Origin: Bacteroides cellulosilyticus
GTDB taxonomy: Bacteria > Bacteroidota > Bacteroidia > Bacteroidales > Bacteroidaceae
NCBI RefSeq assembly: GCF_020091405.1
Contig: NZ_CP081903.1
Coordinates: 2,790,501 to 2,854,500 of the forward strand
Length of the DNA stretch: 64,000 bases
Reading direction: 5' to 3'
Part shown: positions 8,321 through 17,617 of the stretch, in pieces
How the letters are laid out: each line of letters begins with the position of its first letter
Numbering within the stretch: position 1 is the stretch's first letter
Position numbers and translations under genes: made by a program
Notes under the pieces: generated by a model
Databases searched by the model: none
What the model was told of the DNA's origin: nothing
The model's input: the letters and a program-made list of their open reading frames with translations, nothing else

Positions 8321-9205
8321 TCACCATGGATAATTTACGTTCCAGATAAATGCTACGGTCTGATACCAACCCAGACTAACACTGCTTCCACCTTCATCAT
8401 AACCTACCAGGGCTTCGATTATATAGAGGTTGCCATCGTTTTCGAATGCACAGTTGTTCTTACCCGGTGTGTAGGCAAAGTAATAGTTGCCGTCGTCTGC
8501 ACTCGCTTCACCCATTTTCTGAACCGTAGATGGGAATCCGACAGGTGCCCCATTAGCGGCATTAACAATGAACTGGATGTGGTGTCCCTTTTCCAAAGTC
8601 ACTCCTGTTGCACCGGCTTCTGTTTCAGAATAATAGTAAGGACTTACCAGTCGGTACAAACCATTCCCGCCTTCTGCCTTTTCTATATCCACTTTCACAC
8701 CGTCACCTACCAAACCGTTATCGTCGATGGTTCCTGACCATGAAGTATAGAACTGAGCGCTACCGGCTGCTACCCAATTGTACAACTTGCTTAAATTAAT
8801 TGTTGTGGTAGAATTTCCTGATACAGAGGTATTATCCTTTGCTATGGAAAGAGTAGCTTTATAAGAAACACCTACTTGAATGTCGCCTACTGCAATCGTA
8901 TAAATGGCAGTATTGCTACCATCTGCAAATGTTACCTCAGCTGGTCCGCTCAATGCAGGATCGTTAAATTTTGCATCTACGGCAATGGTCGATGCACCTA
9001 CATTGGTACTGCGTGTCAGAGAAACCTTGATTTCAGTCAACGTTTCAGTACCTGCTACGGTATAGGTTTGTTCGCTCTGGTCGAACGTATATTTCACTTC
9101 GCTGTCTATCGGGGCTTTGTCCCAATAACCATCGGTGCTACAGCCGACAAACATGACAGCCGCTACCGACAGCGCTATGGATAGAATTGATTTATTGAAA
9201 TTCAT
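8321..9205 (-). CDS. L1 surface lipoprotein (SusE/F-position)
   Basis: A 294-residue lipoprotein with an SPII signal ending at MFVGC (Cys22). Two parts can be seen: an all-beta N-terminal domain (about 35-140) with a Calx-beta/BACON-like feel (EVTFADGSNTAIYTIAVGD), and a C-terminal domain that starts NWVAAGSAQFYTSW and contains LYRLVSPYYYSE. The same run (LYRLVDPYSE) occurs in the larger L4 lipoprotein at 44684, so the two are related. It is the third gene of the L1 unit, after SusC and SusD, where surface ligand-binding lipoproteins usually sit. It should be silent while L1 lacks a promoter. Ligand unknown. Confidence 0.75.
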   Translation of the reverse strand: MNFNKSILSIALSVAAVMFVGCSTDGYWDKAPIDSEVKYTFDQSEQTYTVAGTETLTEIKVSLTRSTNVGASTIAVDAKFNDPALSGPAEVTFADGSNTAIYTIAVGDIQVGVSYKATLSIAKDNTSVSGNSTTTINLSKLYNWVAAGSAQFYTSWSGTIDDNGLVGDGVKVDIEKAEGGNGLYRLVSPYYYSETEAGATGVTLEKGHHIQFIVNAANGAPVGFPSTVQKMGEASADDGNYYFAYTPGKNNCAFENDGNLYIIEALVGYDEGGSSVSLGWYQTVAFIWNVNYPW

Positions 9206-9240
9206 ATAATGCTATTTTTACAGTTTGTTACCTATATTCA

Positions 9241-10836
9241 TTAGTTGTCTGTAACCGGAGACGGAATTGACGTTACCGGATTATTGTCTGATGCCGAGAT
9301 CAATGAGTTACCTTGTTCTTCACTTTCGGGGATACGGTAGATCAAGGTGTTATCACCAGCCGGCACGTTAAATACATAAGCGGCAGGGAATCCGGCTCCA
9401 CGACGGTCGATACCTTTGTTCAGTCGCAGAATATCAAAATAAGAAAGGCCCTCACCCCAAAGTTCAATACGGCGTTGCTGCCATACTGCATCCTGTACAG
9501 CTGTTGCACTGGAGGCGGTACAAACATAGGCAGGGTCACGATAGTCATTTACAAATTTTTGTAAAGTAGCTGCTCCGGTTGAAGGATTTCCACCCATAGC
9601 TTGTGCTTCTGCCAAAATCAAGTACATTTCTTCCACACGCATCAGAGGAATGTCGCTTGCGTTAGTGCTTTGAGCCATTACTCCCTTATAAGGACCGTAT
9701 TTCATTTGAGTATAAGCAGGGCATCCATATTTCGTAGCTTGGGCTACTTGTGCTTCATTCAGATTGTCAGAATGCTTATTGGCATCAAGCCACCATCCTT
9801 TACGAACGTCTGTATCAGGAATCTCGTTATACAACTTCTTGTTGATCATACGCCATGATCCTACTGAAGCGTATCCATAATTCAGTGATCCCATATGTGA
9901 GGGGAAATTCACAATACCGGAAGTTACTACACGGTCTGTTTCGGCAATTATAATAGCCCACATCCAAGAGTGGTCACTACTCTCCGTAAAGCCAGGAGCA
10001 CCTGCTTCTTCGCGGCTATAAGGAGCACCGCTACCACTGATGGCTTTTTGAGCGTCTTCAGCTGCCGCAGTCCAATTTTGCATGGTCAGATTGACACGTG
10101 CACGTAAACCATAAGCCACTTCCTTGCTGATGTAGCGCTTATCGGTACCGCGGGTTTTGTCCGTAGCCTCTAATAAAGATACAGCCTTATTCAGGTCACT
10201 CATGATCTGGTCGTAAACTTCCTGCACGGTAGACCGGGCGCAACCGTTAGCAGCAGCCTCATTGGCATTCTCGTTTGTAATCAGAGGAACACAAGGTTTG
10301 CTTTCATTCCCTTTATAAGTATGCTGATACATCTGGGCCAATACAAAATAGTCGAATGCGCGTATAGACAAAGCCTGTGCCAGGTAGTACTTCAGAGAGC
10401 TATCTTCCGTAGCCGGGTCGATGGTACTCACTACTCCATTAGCAGTATAGATCTGGTTGTACATTGTACGCCATAATATGTTTGTCGGGCGATAGTTAAA
10501 GAAAAGATCCTCAAAAGTCATGGAACGGGTAAACCAGTTATAGTTTATATCTAAACCAACCATATCCGTGCCACGGCTGTCCAAGTTCAGCATAATTGAA
10601 CCATAACCGAAGTCGTCGTGTCCAAAAGAAGTGGGGATGGCATTGCCATATACACTGAACATCGCAGTGATACCCGTTACACTTGCCGATACCATTTCTG
10701 GGTCGTTTTTAACAACTTCTTCTTTCTGGTCGCTTGTAACAACAGCACCCAGCGGTTCGGTATCCAAATCATTACACCCCACAAGCAATACACTTGCAAG
10801 TGCCGATGCGAATATTTTAAATTTTATATCTTTCAT
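9241..10836 (-). CDS. L1 SusD/RagB-family lipoprotein
   Basis: A 531-residue outer-membrane lipoprotein that acts as the lid of the SusC channel. The signal peptide ends at LLVGC (Cys21). The TPR-like helical region and the C-terminal SusD domain are present: ALSIRAFDYFVLAQMYQ, IPLMRVEEMYLILAEAQA, QRRIELWGEGLSYFDILRL. The gene is whole, but it depends on transcription from the L1 SusC gene 28 bp upstream, which has no promoter of its own. The same protein plan recurs in L2, L3 and L4 with clearly different sequences, so the ligands probably differ. Confidence 0.92.
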   Translation of the reverse strand: MKDIKFKIFASALASVLLVGCNDLDTEPLGAVVTSDQKEEVVKNDPEMVSASVTGITAMFSVYGNAIPTSFGHDDFGYGSIMLNLDSRGTDMVGLDINYNWFTRSMTFEDLFFNYRPTNILWRTMYNQIYTANGVVSTIDPATEDSSLKYYLAQALSIRAFDYFVLAQMYQHTYKGNESKPCVPLITNENANEAAANGCARSTVQEVYDQIMSDLNKAVSLLEATDKTRGTDKRYISKEVAYGLRARVNLTMQNWTAAAEDAQKAISGSGAPYSREEAGAPGFTESSDHSWMWAIIIAETDRVVTSGIVNFPSHMGSLNYGYASVGSWRMINKKLYNEIPDTDVRKGWWLDANKHSDNLNEAQVAQATKYGCPAYTQMKYGPYKGVMAQSTNASDIPLMRVEEMYLILAEAQAMGGNPSTGAATLQKFVNDYRDPAYVCTASSATAVQDAVWQQRRIELWGEGLSYFDILRLNKGIDRRGAGFPAAYVFNVPAGDNTLIYRIPESEEQGNSLISASDNNPVTSIPSPVTDN

Positions 10837-10864
10837 TGTTATTCTGCTTTATAGTTAGTATAGT

Positions 10865-13825
10865 TTAGAACGTTAATTTCACTCCTGCCGAAATACTGCG
10901 TAATGCACCATACGTAGAGGTGGTAGATGATACATAACCTTGACGTGGATCTAATCCCTTACGTGCAGCGAACAATGCAACATTGTCAGCGGCACCATAA
11001 ACTCTAAGTGATTCTATTCCCAAGTTGCGTACGATTCTTTTCGGCAATGTATAACCTAAAGTAATATTGTTAATAGACAAGTAGTTGGAAGAAACGATCC
11101 AGCGGTCGGAGCTTGAACCTGCATCATAGTTTTCGGTTGCACACAAACGAGGAACATCTGTATTCGGGTTCTCTGCCGTCCAGGCTTTGGCAATGTCCTT
11201 ATGCCAGTTGTAACCGGCATTACTGTTGCTGCCACCATGCATCAAGTCTTGATAAGTATAATCCCACAGTTTACCACCCAGCTGATAAGAGAACTGGATA
11301 GAAAAATCAAAACCATAGAAATCCAAGCTGGTACCAAAACCACCATAGACGGTCGGAAGCAAATCACCGGTAGCTTCTTTGCAATTAGAAGCGACAGCAT
11401 AGTCGGCTGTTGTATAGGCGTTTCCTTCATCATCTTTCGCCCAGAACAAAGATTGTCCGGTAGTGGGGTCAACACCTGCATATTTCACTAGATAAAGTTG
11501 GTACATAGATTCACCTTCGCGATAAATACGTGAACCACTGATTAATTCACCATTCAAATCAGGATGCAGCTTATTTACTTTATTTTTCAAGAAAGTAGCA
11601 TTCCCAAAAATGTTCCACTTCAAATTATTGATATCAATCGGAGTATAATTCAATTCAATTTCTACACCCGAGTTAGTCATCGAACCAATGTTCATTGGAA
11701 TGGAACTGTAACCGTTGGAGTTTGCTACCGGCTTATTATAAAGCATGTCGCTAGTCTTACGGTTGAAATATTCTATTGTACCTTCTAATTTATGGTTGAG
11801 CAGTGTGAAGTCAGTACCTATATTGAAGGAGTTACTCTTTTCCCAAGTGATGTCTGGATTACCTTTGTAATAAAGTGTACCATCCGAGAATATACCATTA
11901 GCACCGGTCATGGAGTATTGATCCAGATATGGATAGTAGTTTGCATAACCGTTTCTCAGTAATGCATCGTTACCTTGCTGACCAAACGAAGCCTTTAGCT
12001 TCAACATATCAATCCATTCTGTGTTTTCCAAGAATGCTTCTTTGCTGATAACCCATGCGACACTGGCCGACCAGAAGTTACCCCAACGCTTGTCAGGATG
12101 GAAGCGGGAAGAAGCATCGCGGCGGTAAGAAGCACTGGCAAAGTATTTTTCATCAAAGTCGTAATTGATTCGACTGATAATGCCTCTGGTAGAATATTCG
12201 TCACGAGCACCACCACCACGTTTGTTATCGATAGTGTTGTTTACCGTGAAATCATAATCCTTATAAAGATTCTGCCCGGTTGCATAACTATATTCATAGC
12301 GGTAGTCATAGCTCTCATAACCTAACAGAACATCGAAATTGTTCATGCCGAAGCTTTTCTTATAGGTAGCCAGGTATTGCTGGTTGAAGGCGGATGTACG
12401 TATGTGTTCTTGTTGTGCAGTACCACCGTAACTTGCAGACTGTCCATAATACTTGTTACCCAAAACATTATAGCGTGTATTATCGATATAGGCACCCAAT
12501 GAACCAGTTAGTTTCAGTCCTTCAATTGGGGACAACTCGATGAACCATTTACCGTTAAGGATATCCATTAGGTATTCTTCCTTATTATAAAGCAAGTCAC
12601 CTTTGGGGTTTGACATGGACATAAAGTTACGCGTGCTGTTTGTACTGCTACCATCACCGTAATCATAAATCTTGTTGCCCGAATTCTTGTCGTAAGCCAG
12701 TGAACCATCAGCGTTACGTACATACATCGGATAAACTGGAGCAATATTGTTTGCCAGCAAGAAAGCATTTCCTGAAGAAGCTGTAGCTGTTTGGTCGCCC
12801 GGATACTTGCTCTTAGAGTTAGTATATCCTAAGCTGGTGCCGAATTTTAACCACTTCTTTGCTTGGTAGTCTACATTCAAACGTGTAGAAATACGATTGA
12901 AACCTGAATTTTCAATAACACCGTTATCTTCCAGGTAACCGGCAGAGAAATAGTAGTTCAAACGATCTGTACCACCTGATACGCTCAAGTTATACTCTTG
13001 ACGCATTTGACTGGAGATCGTTCCATCTGTCCAATCATCCGGGGTATAGTAATATTGTCCGTCACTATAGCCCAACTTCGCATTTGGATTGATTTTACCA
13101 TCCATACCGATAAGACCCTCACCTTGAGGCAACGTATATATTTGGTAACCGATTGCCAGGAACAACTGTGCATTAGCATAAGTGTGCGCTGCTTCTGGAG
13201 TACGTCCTAATTTGTAATAAGCGGCATTGTAATGAGCTTTATAGAGAGTTTCCATGTACGTGGCAGGGCTTTCCATCACATCGTATTTACCTACTTGACG
13301 AGAATTGCTACCCCAACGTGCATCTACAGATACACGTGCGTTACCGTCCTTACCTTTTTTAGTGGTTACCAAAATAACGCCGTTAGCACCACGTGCACCA
13401 TACAAAGCAGCTGCGGCAGCATCTTTCAGTACTGTCATTGTTTCAATATCCTGTGAATTGATAGAAGAAATATCACCATCAAAAGGAATACCATCTACTA
13501 CGTATAACGGATTGCTGCTGGATGCCATAGAACCGATACCACGAATACGTACTGTGGCTGAAGTTCCTGGCTGACCGTTGCTGCTTGTGGTTTGTACACC
13601 GGCTACACTACCAGACAGTGCGTTGGTAATGTTGGATACCTGGCGCTTTTCTAATTTATCTGCCTTTACAACACTCGCAGAACCGGTAAATGCAGACTTC
13701 TTCGCAGTACCGTAAGCTACCACTATAACTTCGTCAAGCATCTCTGAATCCACCTTCATAAAGACCTTCATAGTAGGTTTAATAGCCACTTCTTGTGTCT
13801 GCATACCAATGTACGAAACCTGCAA
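10865..13825 (-). CDS. L1 SusC-like TonB-dependent transporter, silent (no N-terminus)
   Basis: A SusC/RagA-type receptor body of 986 residues. It begins at a TTG inside the shared switch site and lacks a signal peptide, an ATG and most of the CarboxypepD_reg-like extension domain. The TonB-box-like run DEVIVVAYG, the plug (RGIGSMASSSNPLYVVDGIPF, then LYGARGANGVILVTTKKG) and the complete barrel ending in GVKLTF are intact. If joined to the 72 N-terminal codons at 31747-31962 the reading frame continues (SAKTLQVSYIG), giving a protein of about 1,058 residues. It is read here as a stored silent gene, not a decayed one, because the rest is open and undamaged. Confidence 0.9.
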   Translation of the reverse strand: MQVSYIGMQTQEVAIKPTMKVFMKVDSEMLDEVIVVAYGTAKKSAFTGSASVVKADKLEKRQVSNITNALSGSVAGVQTTSSNGQPGTSATVRIRGIGSMASSSNPLYVVDGIPFDGDISSINSQDIETMTVLKDAAAAALYGARGANGVILVTTKKGKDGNARVSVDARWGSNSRQVGKYDVMESPATYMETLYKAHYNAAYYKLGRTPEAAHTYANAQLFLAIGYQIYTLPQGEGLIGMDGKINPNAKLGYSDGQYYYTPDDWTDGTISSQMRQEYNLSVSGGTDRLNYYFSAGYLEDNGVIENSGFNRISTRLNVDYQAKKWLKFGTSLGYTNSKSKYPGDQTATASSGNAFLLANNIAPVYPMYVRNADGSLAYDKNSGNKIYDYGDGSSTNSTRNFMSMSNPKGDLLYNKEEYLMDILNGKWFIELSPIEGLKLTGSLGAYIDNTRYNVLGNKYYGQSASYGGTAQQEHIRTSAFNQQYLATYKKSFGMNNFDVLLGYESYDYRYEYSYATGQNLYKDYDFTVNNTIDNKRGGGARDEYSTRGIISRINYDFDEKYFASASYRRDASSRFHPDKRWGNFWSASVAWVISKEAFLENTEWIDMLKLKASFGQQGNDALLRNGYANYYPYLDQYSMTGANGIFSDGTLYYKGNPDITWEKSNSFNIGTDFTLLNHKLEGTIEYFNRKTSDMLYNKPVANSNGYSSIPMNIGSMTNSGVEIELNYTPIDINNLKWNIFGNATFLKNKVNKLHPDLNGELISGSRIYREGESMYQLYLVKYAGVDPTTGQSLFWAKDDEGNAYTTADYAVASNCKEATGDLLPTVYGGFGTSLDFYGFDFSIQFSYQLGGKLWDYTYQDLMHGGSNSNAGYNWHKDIAKAWTAENPNTDVPRLCATENYDAGSSSDRWIVSSNYLSINNITLGYTLPKRIVRNLGIESLRVYGAADNVALFAARKGLDPRQGYVSSTTSTYGALRSISAGVKLTF

Positions 13826-13840
13826 AGTCTTCGCAGAACT
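13822..13840 (-). repeat. switch site of L1
   Basis: AGTTCTGCGAAGACTTTGC on the minus strand, at the exact 5' edge of the silent L1 SusC. It shares the central GACT with the L4 site. It also forms one end of the 8-kb inverted duplication. Confidence 0.85.
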
Positions 13841-14126
13841 ACAATATACGTATAATGTTTTATATCAGATAAATATGAATATTTAGAGAACTATGATATT
13901 TCATAGAATAATAATGTATATAATTGATAATAAGACATATATGTTAATACCACTAGTCTATGTGCATTCTAATGTTCTACTATATATAATCCCATCATAA
14001 TGGTTAATATGCTTATATTTAATAAGATAAAGATTTTAATTCTTACATTTGTTTTATTGGCTCATCTATTTTAGTGTTCCTAGAAATAGAATATGTAAGA
14101 ATAGACTACTTTTACTAAAATGATTA

Positions 14127-14179
14127 AAACACAAATACAGAGGGTATGCTCATGTGAATATCCCCCTGCATTTGTGTTT
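14127..14179 (-). terminator. terminator at the end of the L2 cassette
   Basis: AAACACAAAT-type arms at both ends of 14127-14179 form a long, slightly imperfect stem. On the minus strand it is followed by a T-rich run. It ends the L2 operon after the 14225 gene. The stretch 13841-14126 is AT-rich and holds no gene that I can see. Confidence 0.65.
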
Positions 14180-14224
14180 CAATTATTTATCTTTATCTAT
14201 ATATTAGGAAGTATGTAAATGTAA

Positions 14225-14860
14225 TTATAGTGAAGAGATATATCGAATAATCGAAATGATTCCATCATTATTATTTTTCAGCTTATTCTTTTTTTGGAAG
14301 TCGCTTATTTCTTTTTTTAATTCTGGAAATATCTTTGTAATTTCCTTTATTCTCCTGAAATGCTTGTTTTGACCATTAATCGCTATTGCATATACAGTAT
14401 AAGGCTCAGCTTTATAATTTTCCGGCAACTTCAATTGATATATCTCCCCTCCGGTGTTAAGCGATGAAATGTTATCAACAGCTGTTGTAGAAGAACTACC
14501 ATAACCTATATTCTGAGTTCCGGCACTCAGCCGGCAACGGTAAGAAGCATATAGAGGGTACTTCCCTGTCAGCAATACTTCTTCAAAGCCCTTTCCTGAA
14601 GGGATGAATTTCCTTGAACTAAAGTATATTGTATCAATTTGACTGATAGGATATAGTGCTTTCTTTTGCCCATCAGTATCAGAGTAGACCATTTCTTCTG
14701 TTGCCTTGTTATAATTTAGTTTCATCGAAGATTTACCTCCTCCTTTTTTGAGGATGACGGCTTCCATTTCATTTGGAAAAACAAAATGCTTAACAGTCTG
14801 AGCTTCTAATGAGAGGAAACAGATATTACTAAGCAGTAAAAAGACAATGTATTTTTTCAT
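14225..14860 (-). CDS. secreted hypothetical, silent L2 copy
   Basis: A 211-residue protein with a signal peptide (MKKYIVFLLLSNICFLSLEA). I know no family for it. The middle part (GTQNIGYGSSSTTAVDNI) looks like a beta-rich exported domain; the last 50 residues are lysine-rich and helical. It follows the M6 protease by 10 bp in both copies, so it may assist or accompany that protease. A second identical copy lies at 38965-39600. Confidence 0.65.
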   Translation of the reverse strand: MKKYIVFLLLSNICFLSLEAQTVKHFVFPNEMEAVILKKGGGKSSMKLNYNKATEEMVYSDTDGQKKALYPISQIDTIYFSSRKFIPSGKGFEEVLLTGKYPLYASYRCRLSAGTQNIGYGSSSTTAVDNISSLNTGGEIYQLKLPENYKAEPYTVYAIAINGQNKHFRRIKEITKIFPELKKEISDFQKKNKLKNNNDGIISIIRYISSL

Positions 14861-14870
14861 AGTAACATTT

Positions 14871-16658
14871 TTATTTAATTATCATTTTCTTGATGTATTC
14901 ACCTAATGAGGTGTTGACACGCATAATATAAATGCCACTTGATAAGTCCGTTATAGGAATCTGGTTCGATAAGTCGGTAATAGTCTTAACGACTATTCCT
15001 TGCATATTGCAAATTTCTATTTGACTTATTCCTTCCGCATTCTTTATAATCAAATACCCGTCTGCATACACGACCACATCTTCTTTTTCCACCTCATGGA
15101 TATCAGTTGTTATTATTTCAATGTCAAAAGAAGCTATATCCCCATTAATTTCAATATTACTTAATCGTAGTCCTCCATCTTCTCCATTGGATAGGAAGGG
15201 AGTTGGATAGGTGTGATTCGTAATCACAGGACCTTTAGTAGTAGGATAAGCAGCTTCATCAATATTTCCATTACTTTCCAATGTACCATAAGGACGATAG
15301 ATATATACCTCATCGGGTGGTCCATTCCTATTTCCTTCTGTAACTTTGGTATTTATCAAATAAACCAATATTCCGGAGCGAGGGATATTTTTTTCATAAA
15401 TGCCTTCTTTTTTCCTATATTCAACAACATAATATTCATCAGGCGACGTAGATGCTATCTTGTAACATACATTTTCAGGCCCTTTAGCAAGAGCTACGAC
15501 ATTAAAACGTCCTGATGCCGTGATTTGTGGCATATCTGTAACCCACATTTGCCCACTGTATTTCCATTTCATATAAGCTCCCATGTGGCACCATCCATTG
15601 TTCATTAGATCCCAGTTTCCCACTGGATCTAAATATTTGGCATCATCATTATAGTGATATAGGTCCGGAGCCCCTAAAGCATGAAACATCTCATGGCAAA
15701 GAGTATTGGTAGTTACTTGATTTTCCGGCTGAAAGACGTAGTCCATAACCCTCTTGTCGTGAATATAACATTCTCTAGTGTAGAGTGACCAACGATGTGC
15801 CCACAACAAATCACTCCACCCATCACTTCTTCCTTGTATGACAAAACAGATGTTATCCACATAGCCATCATTGTCACTGTCTATCTCTTCTGCTGTGAGA
15901 GTTTGCTCTATTTCACTTCTCAAAGCATCAATTGCATTTACCACTAAACTGTGTTCACGTGCAACGGTCTCCGTGCTGCTACTATAACCCTCCGGATTCG
16001 TAGTTGCATTATATGCCCGGTAAAAGCCACGATTTCTGTAATCAACATAACCAGTTGTAACCGTTCCCATATCGTCTGTAGCCGGAAAATGGTATGATTG
16101 AATATCTAATTGCCCATAAGAAACCTCATCATAATAGTGCTTTAGAGATCCTGCGCTATTAGTCATGCTATTTAATCGGGCATCATATACACTTCTTTTA
16201 GTTAAGAAAGTCTGTTGGTCTTTGAAAGAAATGTATATAACAATATTGTTTATTATCCCCTTATGGGTCGAACGGGTTTGCGACTGTTCCTTCAATGATA
16301 TGGTGGAATATGTTTTGAAGTATTCCATCCTTTCAGCATATGCTTTCGTACTGATGCCTATATTGGGTAAAATGCCTGCCAAAAGTGGAATAGGCTGGTC
16401 CGCTCTATAAATACTAGGCACTATTTTCTTTCCATCTGATGATTGAATTCCATAATAATAGTAACCATCATCTCCTGCAATAATAGTATAACCATTTTCA
16501 TCATGAAGCCTGTGGAAAAATTCATCTCCCGAAGCATAGAGTGATAATTCAGTGTCATCGGGTTGCAATACTAATGTTTTTAGATTTCTGACGGGAGCTG
16601 CATGACTTTCTAAAAGAAAGAAAAGCATACTGATAAACACTAAAAAAGGCTTTTTCAT
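14871..16658 (-). CDS. M6-family (immune inhibitor A-like) metalloprotease, silent L2 copy
   Basis: A 595-residue secreted protease. The signal peptide is MKKPFLVFISMLFFLLESHA. The zinc site is HEMFHALGAPD (H322, E323, H326; the extended HExxHxxGxxD of the metzincin-like M6 family). An EF-hand-like DSDNDGYVD (about 260-268) just before it may bind calcium. The last 80 residues form a Por_Secre_tail-like sorting domain (ISQIEICNMQGIVVKTI, ending YIKKMIIK). A protease downstream of a SusC/SusD pair suggests that the pair imports peptides. A terminator stands between it and the preceding Calx-beta gene. Identical copy at 37167-38954. Confidence 0.88.
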   Translation of the reverse strand: MKKPFLVFISMLFFLLESHAAPVRNLKTLVLQPDDTELSLYASGDEFFHRLHDENGYTIIAGDDGYYYYGIQSSDGKKIVPSIYRADQPIPLLAGILPNIGISTKAYAERMEYFKTYSTISLKEQSQTRSTHKGIINNIVIYISFKDQQTFLTKRSVYDARLNSMTNSAGSLKHYYDEVSYGQLDIQSYHFPATDDMGTVTTGYVDYRNRGFYRAYNATTNPEGYSSSTETVAREHSLVVNAIDALRSEIEQTLTAEEIDSDNDGYVDNICFVIQGRSDGWSDLLWAHRWSLYTRECYIHDKRVMDYVFQPENQVTTNTLCHEMFHALGAPDLYHYNDDAKYLDPVGNWDLMNNGWCHMGAYMKWKYSGQMWVTDMPQITASGRFNVVALAKGPENVCYKIASTSPDEYYVVEYRKKEGIYEKNIPRSGILVYLINTKVTEGNRNGPPDEVYIYRPYGTLESNGNIDEAAYPTTKGPVITNHTYPTPFLSNGEDGGLRLSNIEINGDIASFDIEIITTDIHEVEKEDVVVYADGYLIIKNAEGISQIEICNMQGIVVKTITDLSNQIPITDLSSGIYIMRVNTSLGEYIKKMIIK

Positions 16659-16675
16659 AACAAACAGGTATTAGA

Positions 16676-16709
16676 TAAACAAAAGGCCGCTAAAAACAGA
16701 GCGGCCTTT
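16676..16709 (-). terminator. intra-cassette terminator, silent L2 copy
   Basis: AAAGGCCGCT pairs perfectly with AGCGGCCTTT (10-bp arms at 16682-16691 and 16700-16709), followed on the minus strand by TTGTTTAT. It separates SusC-SusD-lipoprotein from the protease pair. Confidence 0.8.
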
Positions 16710-16725
16710 CGAGATTATTTATTAA

Positions 16726-17586
16726 TTATTTCTTCGTAAGCACAATTGTTCCGGGCAGGAATAAATCAAGTGCTCCCGCAACTGTTCCATCTTCGACTGC
16801 TGCTATATACATGCCTTCTTCAAATGTGATAACACCATGATCAAATGTAGCAGAATGCGCTTGGGTTGTACTATATTTGATTTTATCACCTTCAATAAAG
16901 GCGCAGTATGCAATAACATCATACTTAGAATATTTACCTATATTTTGCGCTGCAGCTATTGTCAGTTGATACTCGCCATCTACTTCTTGAACTTTCACTG
17001 GGAATGTACCATACCCTAAATCCATCATTAGAATATAAGTATCTTCTTCAGAAGCAGAAATAGCGACTTCAAACTCAATAGGTCCATCATAATTGCTGGT
17101 ACAGGATAATACATACTGCCCGATTATAGCAGATAACGGATGATCATCATCAATAATAGAAACGGAAATACTGTTCTGCACACTCTTCAAGAGCTCCGGT
17201 GAAACAGAAGCAATTGAAATCGTGAAAGTCTTGGTACCACCAGCAAATTCATCATTATCAATAGGAGTAATAGTCACGTATTGCGTTCCGGGCTCCGAAA
17301 ATGTTAAAGTCTTCGTATCAACAGTAAAGTCTTCCCCTTCTACAGCAGGAAGTGCAGAACCCTCTGATGAAACTGTAAGATTTACTGTTACGGAGAGTGC
17401 TCCCGGAAGAGCGGCAAGGGTAATAGGAATCTGAATTGATTCACCATCTTCATTAACTTTGGCTGTCGAGCTGGAAAATGCAACATGCGCCATATCCGAA
17501 GTAAATGAAGTAGGTTCATTATCATCACAGGAAGTCACAGCTAAAAGTAACCCCATCGCCAAACTGAAATATTTAAATATCTTCAT
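16726..17586 (-). CDS. Calx-beta-domain surface lipoprotein, silent L2 copy
   Basis: A 286-residue lipoprotein with an SPII signal ending LLAVTSC (Cys20). Residues about 25-150 are a Calx-beta-like repeat with the typical ending VTITPIDNDEFAGGTKTFTI and the acidic run SVSIIDDDHP, which points to calcium-dependent folding. The C-terminal half (about 155-286) is a separate beta-rich domain. It occupies the SusE/F place, 31 bp after SusD. The ligand is probably a peptide or glycan, not determinable here. Identical copy at 36239-37099. Confidence 0.75.
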   Translation of the reverse strand: MKIFKYFSLAMGLLLAVTSCDDNEPTSFTSDMAHVAFSSSTAKVNEDGESIQIPITLAALPGALSVTVNLTVSSEGSALPAVEGEDFTVDTKTLTFSEPGTQYVTITPIDNDEFAGGTKTFTISIASVSPELLKSVQNSISVSIIDDDHPLSAIIGQYVLSCTSNYDGPIEFEVAISASEEDTYILMMDLGYGTFPVKVQEVDGEYQLTIAAAQNIGKYSKYDVIAYCAFIEGDKIKYSTTQAHSATFDHGVITFEEGMYIAAVEDGTVAGALDLFLPGTIVLTKK

Positions 17587-17617
17587 TGTATTCTTTTATT
17601 TAAAATGTATGTACTAA

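Noticed and set aside
10865..13825. TTG starts of the silent SusC bodies as real translation starts
   Set aside because: The TTG falls inside the shared switch site in every copy, no signal peptide follows, and the expressed copy reads through the same codon as leucine.
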